51,390 nt of DNA, taken from NCBI RefSeq assembly GCF_014897815.1, contig NZ_JABUZG010000015.1:1-51390 (forward strand), given 5' to 3'. This document shows positions 8,182 through 18,083 of this stretch, piece by piece. The translations under genes were made by a program, and so were the position numbers. Under the pieces are notes generated by a model. It was not told the origin of the DNA. It did not search any database and saw only the letters and a program-made list of their open reading frames with translations. Each line of letters starts with the position of its first letter. Within the stretch, counting starts at the first letter, position 1. This DNA is from Psychrobacter sp. PG1 (lineage in GTDB: Bacteria; Pseudomonadota; Gammaproteobacteria; Pseudomonadales; Moraxellaceae).

Positions 8182-10056
8182 TTATACCACCGTCATCATT
8201 ACCAGCACTAGTAATACAGCCATGCCCAAGCCAAAGCTTGCAGCGTAACCTCGAAGTGACCCAGTTTGCGTCGCAGACAATACCTTATTACCAGCAGATG
8301 CCAGCTTAGGTAAGACGAGCCACGCTTTATCGATAGGGTCGGCTTTAAATAAGCGGCCGATGAACAAAAAGGGTTTTACAAAAATTATATCGTATAGCGC
8401 ATCAAAACCTAGACCATGATAACACCAGTGATATAGCGCCCCACCAACACGTGAGCGCTTAAAGCGGGTGAGCATGCGACCTTTATCCACCACATATAAT
8501 AGCGCCGCTATTATTAGACCAGCCAGCATCGCACCCATGGCGATAAACTCAGCCGTATGCTTACCATGCGCTTGACCAGCGACTTCCAATAAATGCCCAA
8601 CACTCTCTGGCAAGACGCCTTGTAATGGCGGAGTGATAAATGCACCCACTGCCGTTGATAATACGAGCAATACACTAAGTGGCAGCCAATACGACACACC
8701 AGATAACTTATGCGCGTGCGTCTTTTCTTCACCAAAGAAGATAATCCAAATCATACGGAAAGTATAAAGTGCGGTTAAGAAAGCACCGAATACACCCATA
8801 TAGAATAAGACCATATGACCGGTGGCATAACTCTCCCAAAGAATCGCTTCTTTAGAATAAAAGCCAACGGTAACCCAAGGTATCGCTGCCAATGCACCGC
8901 CACCGACGATATAACACCAGAATACCAACGGTATCTTTTTACGTAGACCGCCCATCTTAAAGATGTTTTGCTCATGGTGTACCGCAAGAATGACTGCACC
9001 TGATGATAAGAATAACAAGGCTTTAAAGAAAGCATGGGTCATCAGATGGAAGATTGCGCCTTGCCACGCGCCAACGCCGAGTGCTAAGAACATATAGCCA
9101 ATTTGGCTCATGGTTGAGTATGCAAGAATACGTTTGATGTCGGTTTGTGCCAGTGCACAGAATCCAGCAACAACTAAGGTCAACGCCCCTACGCCGCCGA
9201 CCCAATATAATAAAATACCAGGCGTCAGCTCAAACAATGGATGTAAGCGCGCAATTAAATAAACCCCTGCCGTGACCATCGTTGCCGCGTGAATAAGCGC
9301 TGATACTGGCGTCGGACCTGCCATCGCATCAGCAAGCCATGTATGTAGTGGTAGTTGCGCTGATTTACCCATTGCGCCGCCAACCAACATCATGGTGGTC
9401 AACATCATCGTTGGATTGTTGATATCGAATACTTCTGGCGCGCGCGTAATAATCTCTTGAATATTAAGCGTGCCGAATTCACGGAATAATAAAAACAAAC
9501 CAAACGCTAAGAATACATCACCCACGCGCGTCACCGTAAAGGCTTTCATCGCTGCAAGACCATTGGCGCGGTCATGGTAATAAAAACCGATCAGTAAGTA
9601 CGAACAGATACCAACGCCTTCCCAGCCAAGATAAAGCAAGAACAAGTTATCTGCCAAGACTAGCAATAACATGCTGGCGACGAACAAGTTCATATAGCTA
9701 AAGAAGCGGGCAAATCCAGTGTCGCCTTTCATATACCAAGCGGCAAAGAGATGGATTAAAAAGCCAATCCCAGTGATGACACCCGTCATCGTCAGTGCCA
9801 AACCATCAAAGCTCAGACCGAAACTTGGGGCAAAATCCCCGACTTGGAACCATGTCCAAAGCGGAATCTCTATGACCGTTCCTGCTGGATTATTGGTTAA
9901 AAAAGTATAACTAACGATTAGCGTGCATAGTGCTGATAACAGCATACTACCGACACCGACAATCGCTGCCACCTGCTCTGTTAGCTTGTCGCGCATAAAG
10001 GCCAAAATCAAAAAGCCAACGAGCGGGAATATAAAGGTTAATGGTAATAAACTCAT
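8182..10056 (-). CDS. nuoL: NADH-quinone oxidoreductase subunit L
   Basis: Largest antiporter-like membrane subunit of complex I (624 residues; E. coli 613), with the long C-terminal lateral helix that spans the membrane arm. Motifs include LYLGWEGVGICSYLLIGFY, KSAQLPLHTWLADAMAGPTP with the discontinuous helix, and KRILAYSTMSQIGY. An AAAGGATGATGTC ribosome site precedes the ATG, 4 bases after nuoK. Confidence 0.97.
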   Translation of the reverse strand: MSLLPLTFIFPLVGFLILAFMRDKLTEQVAAIVGVGSMLLSALCTLIVSYTFLTNNPAGTVIEIPLWTWFQVGDFAPSFGLSFDGLALTMTGVITGIGFLIHLFAAWYMKGDTGFARFFSYMNLFVASMLLLVLADNLFLLYLGWEGVGICSYLLIGFYYHDRANGLAAMKAFTVTRVGDVFLAFGLFLLFREFGTLNIQEIITRAPEVFDINNPTMMLTTMMLVGGAMGKSAQLPLHTWLADAMAGPTPVSALIHAATMVTAGVYLIARLHPLFELTPGILLYWVGGVGALTLVVAGFCALAQTDIKRILAYSTMSQIGYMFLALGVGAWQGAIFHLMTHAFFKALLFLSSGAVILAVHHEQNIFKMGGLRKKIPLVFWCYIVGGGALAAIPWVTVGFYSKEAILWESYATGHMVLFYMGVFGAFLTALYTFRMIWIIFFGEEKTHAHKLSGVSYWLPLSVLLVLSTAVGAFITPPLQGVLPESVGHLLEVAGQAHGKHTAEFIAMGAMLAGLIIAALLYVVDKGRMLTRFKRSRVGGALYHWCYHGLGFDALYDIIFVKPFLFIGRLFKADPIDKAWLVLPKLASAGNKVLSATQTGSLRGYAASFGLGMAVLLVLVMMTVV

Positions 10057-10060
10057 GACA

Positions 10061-10468
10061 TCATCCTTTCATCTCATTGGCGCTATCGACATCGAGATGC
10101 CCACGCTGATGATAAAACCGCAATAATATTGCCAAACCAATGGCGGCCTCTGCTGCTGCCAAGGTCAAAATAAAGATAAACATAATCTGTCCATCTGGAT
10201 CGACCCAACGACTACCTGCCACCACAAATGCTAATGCTGTTGCATTCATCATGATCTCAAGGCTCATTAGCGTAAATAGGAAATTACGTCGTACCATGAC
10301 GCCGCACAGACCAATGGCAAATAAGATACCTGCCAAAATCAGTCCATGGCTCATGGGTATCATGCCCAGTACATTCTGCGCCTCAGCAACTGGCTGTACT
10401 AAGCCTGCTACCTCGTGGGCAAACGGCACGTTTGACACATCTTGTGCCACGCTCGCTGCTAGTACCAT
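10061..10468 (-). CDS. nuoK: NADH-quinone oxidoreductase subunit K (extended N-terminus)
   Basis: Small membrane subunit of complex I with three helices and the two conserved membrane glutamates (SLEIMMNA and [10 protein letters not shown]). The canonical protein begins [12 protein letters not shown], which here is Met36 (start 10363, 100 residues, like E. coli). The longer 135-residue form starts at 10468, where the ATG overlaps the nuoJ stop (TAATG) and has a GGAG ribosome site 8 bases upstream. No good ribosome site precedes Met36. I keep the long form on the translation signals, but the extra 35 residues are unusual and the internal start remains possible. Confidence 0.9.
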   Translation of the reverse strand: MVLAASVAQDVSNVPFAHEVAGLVQPVAEAQNVLGMIPMSHGLILAGILFAIGLCGVMVRRNFLFTLMSLEIMMNATALAFVVAGSRWVDPDGQIMFIFILTLAAAEAAIGLAILLRFYHQRGHLDVDSANEMKG

Positions 10469-11214
10469 TAGTCTGACTCCTTGCGCGTGACTTTATTCAC
10501 ACCCAGCTGCGTACCTGCATTCATACTTACATAGTCATGCGGGTCAACATCTTTATATTCGTAAGGTTCTGCCATTTTCGCCGCGTCAGCATCTATAGGC
10601 ATGCCGTGATTATCGTAGTGTTTGATACTTGCGACATTAGCATTAGATGCTTGACTATCATTACTGTGGTTTGCATTAACAGTAACCTCATCAGCGATAG
10701 ACTCTTTACCCAAATGATAAGCGGCGACTAAGGCTGCCAATAGTAGCAATGCAGCCACTTCTATCAACATCACATATTTAGTAAATAGCACCGTACCCAC
10801 TGCTTTGGCAGATATTGTCGAGCCACCAATCATTGCCGCTTCGTCATGACCCATACCAATCATCGCATACAGCACAACCGCGATAATAATCGTCAATCCT
10901 GTCGGTAGCGCCCAAGTGCCCGCATCAAGCCAGCGCTCTTCACGCTCATCATTGCTCATACCTAAGTTCAGCATCATGATGACAAAAACAAACAGCACCA
11001 TAATGGCGCCGGCATAGACGACAATCTCTAACGCACCAGCAAATGGCGCGCCTAGTACAAAAAATATCCCTGCGATTGCCAGTAATGACACAATCATCGA
11101 TAAGATAGCATGCACTGGATTGGCTTGAGTCACGACGCGCAGACTGGCAAATATGGCCACTGCTGCAAGCGAATAAAATCCAGCCAGTTCAGGATGGTTC
11201 AAAATATTCATCAT
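10468..11214 (-). CDS. nuoJ: NADH-quinone oxidoreductase subunit J (long C-terminal tail)
   Basis: Membrane subunit of complex I with five predicted helices in the first ~170 residues, including the conserved [18 protein letters not shown] segment whose pi-bulge helix couples quinone chemistry to pumping. The protein has 248 residues against 184 in E. coli. The excess is a hydrophilic tail (from about 172) rich in Asn, Ser, Asp and His. The start overlaps the nuoI stop by 4 bases (ATGA) and its stop overlaps the nuoK start, so translation is tightly coupled. Confidence 0.95.
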   Translation of the reverse strand: MMNILNHPELAGFYSLAAVAIFASLRVVTQANPVHAILSMIVSLLAIAGIFFVLGAPFAGALEIVVYAGAIMVLFVFVIMMLNLGMSNDEREERWLDAGTWALPTGLTIIIAVVLYAMIGMGHDEAAMIGGSTISAKAVGTVLFTKYVMLIEVAALLLLAALVAAYHLGKESIADEVTVNANHSNDSQASNANVASIKHYDNHGMPIDADAAKMAEPYEYKDVDPHDYVSMNAGTQLGVNKVTRKESD

Positions 11215-11759
11215 GGTAGCAAGCTCCTTAGATCAATCGGTGCAGCTTCGTTTTGTGCTGCGCCTTTTGGTTTGTCCGCTACCGCCATACCCGTCACACG
11301 ATAATAGTTATAATCAGGATATTTACCCGGCCCTGAAATGAGCAAATGCTCTTTTTCATAGACCAAATCTTGGCGCTTATATTCACCCAACTCAAAGTCA
11401 GGCGTCATTTGAATGGCTGTCGTTGGACACGCCTCTTCACACAATCCACAAAAAATACAGCGCGAAAAGTTAATTCGAAAGAACTCTGGATACCAACGAC
11501 CGTCTTCACGTTCCGCTTTTTGTAAGGAGATACACCCTACCGGGCATGCCACCGCACACAAGTTACAAGCCACACAGCGCTCGTCTCCATCAGGGTCACG
11601 CGTTAGAACAATACGTCCACGAAAACGCGGCGGCACAGGTACCGGCACCTCAGGATAAAGGATGGTGTCACGCGGTCTGAGCGCATGACTATTGACCATC
11701 CACATGCTGCGGACAATGGTAAATAGTCCAATGACGGTCTTTTTTATGGTAGTAAACAT
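11211..11759 (-). CDS. nuoI: NADH-quinone oxidoreductase subunit I
   Basis: Peripheral subunit of complex I carrying iron-sulfur clusters N6a and N6b, which pass electrons to NuoB. Two 8Fe-ferredoxin motifs are visible: [16 protein letters not shown] and [16 protein letters not shown]. The 182-residue length matches the E. coli protein (180). An AAGGATAATAATCCC leader precedes the ATG. It lies 55 bases after nuoH and overlaps nuoJ by 4 bases. Confidence 0.97.
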   Translation of the reverse strand: MFTTIKKTVIGLFTIVRSMWMVNSHALRPRDTILYPEVPVPVPPRFRGRIVLTRDPDGDERCVACNLCAVACPVGCISLQKAEREDGRWYPEFFRINFSRCIFCGLCEEACPTTAIQMTPDFELGEYKRQDLVYEKEHLLISGPGKYPDYNYYRVTGMAVADKPKGAAQNEAAPIDLRSLLP

Positions 11760-11814
11760 GGGATTATTATCCTTATCAGCTTTACCCTAGTTCATCAATG
11801 ATGGCTAGTGATGA

Positions 11815-12858
11815 CTACAACGTTGGGGAAAAGATCAAAATGACCGCAGCAGTAACCAACAGATTAATCAGCGTTACTGGCAGACAAACTTTCCAGCCAA
11901 AGTTCATCACTTGATCATAACGCGGACGCATGAGTGAGCCTCGAGCCAAAATAAACATGGTCATAAAGAACAGCGTTTTAATCATGAACCAAAAAGCTGG
12001 TGGAATAAATGGAATATCTAAATTAAAAGGTGCAAGCCAACCACCAAAGAATAAGCACGTCATCAAGGCAGAAATCAGTACAACGTTGACATATTCTCCG
12101 ATAAAGAACATACCGAATTTCATGCCAGAATATTCAACATGATAGCCTTCAGCCAGCTCTTGCTCTGCTTCTGGCTGATCAAATGGATGTCTGTGCGTTA
12201 CTGCCACGCCAGCTACCACAAATGTCAAAAAGCCAAAAAACTGCGGAATGATATACCAGCCGTCGATTTGCGCCTCAACAATGGCGCGCAAGTTAAATGA
12301 GCCTGTCAATGCGACTACGCCCATCAGTGATAAGCCCAAGAAGACTTCATAACTGATCGTTTGTGCAGCAGAGCGCAAACCACCCAGTAGCGAGAATTTG
12401 TTAGCAGAGGCCCAACCACCGAACATCACTGCATAGACGGCAATACCTGCCATCGCAAAGAAGAACAGAATACCGATATCCCAATCAGCCACGCCAAGCG
12501 TCGGCGAGATAGGAATAATGGCAAATGAGGCCAATGCGGTAAACATAGCGACCGCAGGTGCCAACGTAAACATAAACTTATCGGTAAAGTTTGGTGTCCA
12601 ATCTTCTTTAAAGAAGATTTTGAGCATATCCGCGACTAGTTGCAACGAACCAAAGGGTCCGACGCGGTTTGGACCGTAACGATCCTGCCACAAAGCTAGC
12701 ATACGGCGCTCATAGACAATCATCATAGCGGCAACCATAACCACGACCAAGAAGATGACCAGTGATTGCCCGACCATAAATAAAATGGACCAAGCATCAA
12801 AGCTCATGCTACCAGCCAAGAAGCTTGGCACATCAGGGATAATACGGGTAACTTGCAT
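11815..12858 (-). CDS. nuoH: NADH-quinone oxidoreductase subunit H
   Basis: Inner-membrane subunit forming much of the quinone-binding chamber at the junction of the peripheral and membrane arms. It is 347 residues (E. coli 325) with about eight helices. Conserved loops include [21 protein letters not shown] and the acidic [20 protein letters not shown] segment involved in quinone coupling. A very strong AGGAGGTGTAAT ribosome site, lying inside the end of nuoG, precedes the ATG. Confidence 0.97.
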   Translation of the reverse strand: MQVTRIIPDVPSFLAGSMSFDAWSILFMVGQSLVIFLVVVMVAAMMIVYERRMLALWQDRYGPNRVGPFGSLQLVADMLKIFFKEDWTPNFTDKFMFTLAPAVAMFTALASFAIIPISPTLGVADWDIGILFFFAMAGIAVYAVMFGGWASANKFSLLGGLRSAAQTISYEVFLGLSLMGVVALTGSFNLRAIVEAQIDGWYIIPQFFGFLTFVVAGVAVTHRHPFDQPEAEQELAEGYHVEYSGMKFGMFFIGEYVNVVLISALMTCLFFGGWLAPFNLDIPFIPPAFWFMIKTLFFMTMFILARGSLMRPRYDQVMNFGWKVCLPVTLINLLVTAAVILIFSPTL

Positions 12859-12859
12859 A

Positions 12860-15800
12860 TTACACCTCCTGTGTGGTGGTCGGTGCTGTGTTCATTTGCG
12901 CAGCATCGTTATTGTTCATCATATCGTTAGCCATGCTACCCATCATCGTCACTGGTGCATCCACTTTGCGAACCGACGCTGGCATTGATGGATGAATAAT
13001 ACTCACCTGCCCAACTGGGTAACCGATACAGCCTTCTGCCAAATAACCGACAATCTGTACTGGCAAGGTGATTTGTTGCTTATCGATTTCAATCGCTAAG
13101 TAATCGCCATTAGCGATGTTCCAGTCCTTAGCATCATCCATCCCGATACGCCATGCAGCAACAGGCAGTTGCTCCGCAACCACTGGGCTACGTGACGCCA
13201 TCATAGAGCTGGCATAAATATTATGGATAGGCACCAGTTTCGCTTGACCTTGCTGCAAGTCAGTTGTATTCGAAGACATCGCTTCTGGCGCCACATATTG
13301 ACGAGTAGCTAGGCGCTCTAGCTGATCGAACAAACGCACACCTGGATCACCATTTTTCAGATGACCACCGACTTTGTCTTGGTATTTGTTCCATGCTTGC
13401 GGTGAGTTCCAACCTGCCGCATTGGCAAAAGGAATCATCGAGCTTGGCGTTTCTTTACCGCTATAACCTTCCATTGAGAAAGTTAGACCAGTGTCCAAAT
13501 CTTTTGGCTGCATTGGCTCGTGCACTGAGATTGGCGCACGCATAGCAGTACGACCTGAATAACGACGCGGTTGACGCGCGATTTTCAGACCCGTTATACG
13601 GTAATCAGCATCAGGCGCAGCGCCTTTGATACCTGCAAGTTTAGGATGCGTGGCGATCAATGCATTGATAACGTCATCTAGCTGCGTCCAATCAACATCA
13701 CGACCCTCGATGCTGCTATGCACTGCATGTAACCAGCGCCAGCCCTCTTTAATACTGCTCATTGGATGGTAGTATTCGTTGTCGTAAACTTGGAAGAAAC
13801 GCTGTGCACGACCTTCAGCCGATATCAACGTACCGTCTGCTTCTGCAAAGCTTGCCGCAGGTAACACAATATCGACGTCTTTATGCCAATCAAGCAACTG
13901 ATGATCTAGCGCAATGACGGTTTTGTCGGCTAATAGTTGAGTCAACTTACTGGCATCAATGGCATCAGTCAGCTGATTTTCAGCGACAATCACCACATCG
14001 AAATCAGTCGCCAGTAGCTCTTCGACTGATTGACCGCCAAGCATGCAAACACCCATGCTATTGGCATCGGTAACCGTTAGGTAAATACCTGCTTGTGCCT
14101 GATATTTATTATTTACTTCTTTCAGTTCAAGTTTTTTAGCAGGAGCGCGTTCTACATTGTCTTGCGTTTCTGTATCAACACCAGTTTCAGGTTTGTTTGG
14201 TTTAGCGGATAGCTCTTTATCTTCTATTTGCGCTTGCTCATCACGGACTTGAGCATTATACGTGTCCACTTGCTGCTGTTCAGTCGATTTAATGGCTGAG
14301 CGTTTTTGGGTCAATGCTTGAGTAATCTGCGCCGCTGCTTCGATCAATGCGGTAGAAGATAAGCTACTACCCGAGATAACCAATGGCTTGTCCGCTTGAA
14401 TCAAGTCATAAGCAATTTGCTTCGCTAATGCTTGCATACCGTCAGTCTCAGTACTGGCATTAGTACTAGTAGCAGTATCGACATCTTGCTCAGCTGCTTG
14501 TGGATCTGCGATTTCTGATAAATCATCAGCGAAATTGGTAATCTCATCAGCGACTTTAAAGCCAAGTTTAGTGATGTCTTCAGGCGTTGCAACCACACTC
14601 ACTTTACTGATGTCTTCTAGCTTAGTTTGCACCACGTCGATGACATAAACTGGGCTTAACGCATCTTGAGCAATACGTTTAACCGGTTCTGCAAGCCAAG
14701 ACTGCGTTTGCAATGCCGCTGCCATTTTCAGGCCTTCGTTTTTTGCGGCTTGACGTACTGACAGCGCGACACGTGATGAGGTTTGAGTGATATCTTCACC
14801 CAATACCAATACCGCATCATAACTTTCGATATCAGTCATGCTTGGGTTATAAATGCCATCAGTACTCAATACTTCGATGCATTTATTAACCAATGCTTGC
14901 TGCTGATGATTGAGACCTGTTGAAAACTTATCAAAGCCAACGAGGTTTTTTAGTGCAAAGTTGGTTTCTAAACTGGCACGCGGTGAGCCAATACCGATGA
15001 CTTTTTTGTCTTTGATACGCTTAATAGTTTCATCGAGTGCGTAGTCAATATTGATTTTGACATGCTTATCGTTGATACGCTCAAGCGCTTGCGTTGGGCG
15101 ATCGTCACGATTGACATAGCCATAACCAAAGCGGCCACGATCACATAAGAAATAGCGGTTTACTTCACCGTTATAGCGGTTTTCAATACGGCGTAATTCA
15201 CCATAACGCTCACCCGGTGAGATGTTACAACCTGCTGAGCAACCATGACAGATGCTTGGCGCATACTGCATGTCCCATTTACGGTTGTAGCGCTCAGAGT
15301 GCGTTTTATCGGTAAAGACACCCGTTGGGCATACTTCCGTTAAGTTGCCTGAGAATTCGCTTTCGAACTGACCATCTTTGTCACGGCCAAAATAAACACG
15401 GTTGTTTGAGCCATAAACACCCAAATCTTCGCCGCCTGCATAGTCTTTATAAAAACGGACACAGCGATAGCAAGCGATACAGCGGTTCATCTCATGCGCG
15501 ATGAATGGGCCAAGCTCTTGGTTATGATGCGTGCGTTTGGTAAAGCGATAACGACGACGGCTATGACCTGACATATACGTCATATCTTGCAAATGGCAAT
15601 GTCCGCCCTCTTCACAGGTTGGACAATCATGTGGATGGTTGGTCATCAGTAGCTCAACCATCGACTTGCGAAACGCTTTGGCTTCATCGTCAGTGACAGA
15701 GATATACATGTCATCGCCAGGAGCGACCATACATGACATCACAAGACGGCCGCGACCTGCTTCCATATCTTCTTTGTTTTGGAATTGCTTGACCGCGCAC

Positions 15801-15940
15801 TGGCGGCACGACCCTACTGAGCCAAGGGCTGGATGATAACAAAAATACGGCACATCAATGCCGAGTGATAAGCAGGCTTGTAGCAAGTTATCTGCGCTAT
15901 CTACTTCGACAGTGGTTCCATCGATATGTATGACTGCCAT
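12860..15940 (-). CDS. nuoG: NADH-quinone oxidoreductase subunit G (enlarged)
   Basis: Large iron-sulfur subunit of the complex I peripheral arm, related to molybdopterin oxidoreductases but without cofactor. The N-terminal [2Fe-2S] ligands sit in [16 protein letters not shown] and SCMVAP (about 34-70). H..DC..C....C follows near 102-115, then CIACYRC and VCPTG for two [4Fe-4S] clusters. CHGCSAGC at about 231-238, plus a later Cys, suggests the extra N7 cluster found in E. coli. The protein is 1026 residues against 908 in E. coli. The surplus includes Gln/Glu/Thr/Asp-rich low-complexity inserts around 475-500 and 545-615. An AGGAGAG ribosome site precedes the ATG. Confidence 0.96.
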   Translation of the reverse strand: MAVIHIDGTTVEVDSADNLLQACLSLGIDVPYFCYHPALGSVGSCRQCAVKQFQNKEDMEAGRGRLVMSCMVAPGDDMYISVTDDEAKAFRKSMVELLMTNHPHDCPTCEEGGHCHLQDMTYMSGHSRRRYRFTKRTHHNQELGPFIAHEMNRCIACYRCVRFYKDYAGGEDLGVYGSNNRVYFGRDKDGQFESEFSGNLTEVCPTGVFTDKTHSERYNRKWDMQYAPSICHGCSAGCNISPGERYGELRRIENRYNGEVNRYFLCDRGRFGYGYVNRDDRPTQALERINDKHVKINIDYALDETIKRIKDKKVIGIGSPRASLETNFALKNLVGFDKFSTGLNHQQQALVNKCIEVLSTDGIYNPSMTDIESYDAVLVLGEDITQTSSRVALSVRQAAKNEGLKMAAALQTQSWLAEPVKRIAQDALSPVYVIDVVQTKLEDISKVSVVATPEDITKLGFKVADEITNFADDLSEIADPQAAEQDVDTATSTNASTETDGMQALAKQIAYDLIQADKPLVISGSSLSSTALIEAAAQITQALTQKRSAIKSTEQQQVDTYNAQVRDEQAQIEDKELSAKPNKPETGVDTETQDNVERAPAKKLELKEVNNKYQAQAGIYLTVTDANSMGVCMLGGQSVEELLATDFDVVIVAENQLTDAIDASKLTQLLADKTVIALDHQLLDWHKDVDIVLPAASFAEADGTLISAEGRAQRFFQVYDNEYYHPMSSIKEGWRWLHAVHSSIEGRDVDWTQLDDVINALIATHPKLAGIKGAAPDADYRITGLKIARQPRRYSGRTAMRAPISVHEPMQPKDLDTGLTFSMEGYSGKETPSSMIPFANAAGWNSPQAWNKYQDKVGGHLKNGDPGVRLFDQLERLATRQYVAPEAMSSNTTDLQQGQAKLVPIHNIYASSMMASRSPVVAEQLPVAAWRIGMDDAKDWNIANGDYLAIEIDKQQITLPVQIVGYLAEGCIGYPVGQVSIIHPSMPASVRKVDAPVTMMGSMANDMMNNNDAAQMNTAPTTTQEV

Positions 15941-15950
15941 GCCGCTCTCC

Positions 15951-17375
15951 TTATTTCACTTCTGGCTGTTGATTGGCTGCCGCATCAATGACATCGACAC
16001 CAACCGCCTGCGCGATTTTTTGATCAAACTCTGGACGGAAATATTTAATCGCACTCATCAGTGGTTCCATCGCACCCGGCGCATGTGCACAGAAAGTTTT
16101 ACCAATCCATAAGTCACGCGTAAGGCCCTCTAGTTTTTCTACATCGCCCACTTGCCCTTCGCCATCGTTGATAGCGGTAAGCAATTTGACACCCCAAGGC
16201 AGACCGTCACGGCATGGCGTACACCAACCGCAGGATTCGCGTTGGAAGAAAATCTCGAGATTACGAACGAGTGGCACCATATCTTGTGCTTCATCCACCA
16301 CCATAATTAGCCCAGTACCCATACGGCTACCTGCTTTTTGAATGGTGTCAAAATCCACCACCACATCTAAATGTTCAGTGGTTAAAAAGTCAGTAGAGGC
16401 ACCGCCCGGTAGCCAAGCTTTCAGTGTTTTGCCTGCTTGCATACCACCCGCTAAATCTTCAATGATTTCGCGTGCCGTATAACCAAACGGTAACTCCCAC
16501 AGACCTGGGTCATTGACTAAACCTGAGCAGCCAAACAGTTTGGTACCCGGTGTCTGGCTCTTGCCTTTGATGTTAGATAATGACTGATACCATTCAACAC
16601 CATGGTTTAGGATGGCTGGCATGTTACACAAGGTTTCAACGTTGTTGACAACGGTTGGACGACCCCATGCACCAGAAATTTGTGGAAACGGTGGTTTGGT
16701 ACGTGGATTAGCACGGCGACCTTCTAAGCAATTAATCAATGCGGTTTCTTCACCGCAAATATAACGTCCAGCGCCAGTATGCACATGCAGATTAAAACTA
16801 AAATCTGAGCCTAAAATATTCTTGCCCATGAGATTGTTAGCCAAGCATTCTTCGATGGCAGTGACCAGACGCTGGGCGGCTAAGATATATTCACCACGGA
16901 TAAAGATATACCCGTCAGTTGCACCAATCGCATGAGCGGTAATCAACATACCTTCAATCAGCTGAAACGGTAGGCGCTCCATTAATAGACGGTCTTTAAA
17001 GGTGCCCGGCTCCATTTCATCTGCATTACAGATGAGATAACGTGGTAGACCATCTGGCGGTGACATAAATGTCCACTTGAGACCAGCATTGAAACCTGCA
17101 CCGCCGCGACCTCTGACGTTGGCAGCTTTAATCATGTCACCGACTGCTTTAGGCGATTGACCCAAAGCTTGCTTTAAGCCATCAAAGCCTTTTAAAGACT
17201 CATAGGTGGTCAAATCTAGTACGGCATCATGATGTGCTAGACGCCATGTTAATGGTTTGGTTTCGCTAGTCGCTGTGGCTTTATCGCCATAAATTGGAAT
17301 GCGCTGCTCATTAAGCTGGCTAGGTGCTTTGCCTTGACTACGTTGAGCAATCTGCTCTGAAAGCGTTAATCTCAT
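15951..17375 (-). CDS. nuoF: NADH-quinone oxidoreductase subunit F
   Basis: NADH-oxidising subunit of complex I holding FMN and cluster N3. The glycine-rich [13 protein letters not shown] forms the nucleotide site and [14 protein letters not shown] the FMN region. [12 protein letters not shown] plus a downstream Cys ([10 protein letters not shown]) bind the [4Fe-4S] cluster. It has 474 residues (E. coli 445), with a slightly longer N-terminus. The ATG overlaps the nuoE stop by 4 bases, indicating coupling, and nuoG begins 10 bases after its end. Confidence 0.97.
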   Translation of the reverse strand: MRLTLSEQIAQRSQGKAPSQLNEQRIPIYGDKATATSETKPLTWRLAHHDAVLDLTTYESLKGFDGLKQALGQSPKAVGDMIKAANVRGRGGAGFNAGLKWTFMSPPDGLPRYLICNADEMEPGTFKDRLLMERLPFQLIEGMLITAHAIGATDGYIFIRGEYILAAQRLVTAIEECLANNLMGKNILGSDFSFNLHVHTGAGRYICGEETALINCLEGRRANPRTKPPFPQISGAWGRPTVVNNVETLCNMPAILNHGVEWYQSLSNIKGKSQTPGTKLFGCSGLVNDPGLWELPFGYTAREIIEDLAGGMQAGKTLKAWLPGGASTDFLTTEHLDVVVDFDTIQKAGSRMGTGLIMVVDEAQDMVPLVRNLEIFFQRESCGWCTPCRDGLPWGVKLLTAINDGEGQVGDVEKLEGLTRDLWIGKTFCAHAPGAMEPLMSAIKYFRPEFDQKIAQAVGVDVIDAAANQQPEVK

Positions 17376-17881
17376 GCGTATAGCTCCAATAATTGCGTGA
17401 CTTCTTCAGGCTGAACAGGACCATACGTGTCTTCGTCAATCAACACAGCAGGGCCTTTGTCACAGTTACCTAAGCAGCAAATTGGCAATAGCGTAAAACG
17501 ACCATCAGCCGTTGTCTGACCATACTCAATACCCAGCTGCGATCTGATTTCAGACGATAACGCCTCATAGCCTGTCAAAAAACAAGCCACTGAATCACAG
17601 ATAAGGATGACGTGGCGACCGACAGGCTGACGATAAATACGGTTAAAGAAAGTAGCAACCCCGTCCATATCTGACATCGGAATGTCTAGAATATTGGCAA
17701 TGGCATTCACTTGTGCGTCATCGACCCAGCCGTTGCGCTTTTGCACAATCTTTAGCGCATCGAGCGAAGCAGCACGTGCTTGTGGGTAATGGTGCATAAA
17801 CTCATGAATAGCCGCAATTTCCTCGCTAGTGAGAATGCTTGCCACATCTACTTTTGGCATTTTGTCGGAAACAATTTTCAT
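17372..17881 (-). CDS. nuoE: NADH-quinone oxidoreductase subunit E
   Basis: Thioredoxin-like [2Fe-2S] subunit (cluster N1a) of the NADH dehydrogenase module, pairing with NuoF. Ligands are visible as CDSVAC and [10 protein letters not shown] near the C-terminal half. The length, 169 residues, matches E. coli NuoE (166). The ATG at 17881 is the first Met; an alternative Met is at residue 8. It follows nuoCD after a 187-base gap containing inverted and direct repeats, which is unusual inside a tight operon. Confidence 0.97.
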   Translation of the reverse strand: MKIVSDKMPKVDVASILTSEEIAAIHEFMHHYPQARAASLDALKIVQKRNGWVDDAQVNAIANILDIPMSDMDGVATFFNRIYRQPVGRHVILICDSVACFLTGYEALSSEIRSQLGIEYGQTTADGRFTLLPICCLGNCDKGPAVLIDEDTYGPVQPEEVTQLLELYA

Positions 17882-18068
17882 AGTCTTCTATCTGTCCTCA
17901 CTCATCACGCTTTATCAGCTAATAGCGACAGTCTTATAAGTGTCGCTATATGGCAAGATATCAGCATTTTGGTGTGCCATTTGGCAATGATATATTGATA
18001 AACGTATTTCTTTAATAACGATAATTTTCTGATCAAAGCATTAGACTAAAGTGCTAGCGATCACAGTA
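17882..18068. other. nuoCD-nuoE intergenic gap with inverted and direct repeats
   Basis: The gap contains a perfect 9-bp inverted repeat (ATAGCGACA at 17922-17930, TGTCGCTAT at 17941-17949, 10-base loop). A TGGCA/TGCCA pair follows nearby. At the nuoCD edge is one copy of a 15-bp tandem duplication (18054-18083). No T-run follows the hairpin, so it looks more like an RNA processing or attenuation structure than a terminator. Confidence 0.6.
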
Positions 18069-18083
18069 CTAACGATCACAGTC
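18054..18083. repeat. 15-bp tandem duplication spanning the nuoCD stop
   Basis: 18054-18068 and 18069-18083 match at 13 of 15 positions (CTAGCGATCACAGTA and CTAACGATCACAGTC). On the coding strand this repeats the last four codons plus the stop of nuoCD, giving Asp/Tyr-Cys-Asp-Arg-stop twice. Confidence 0.85.
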
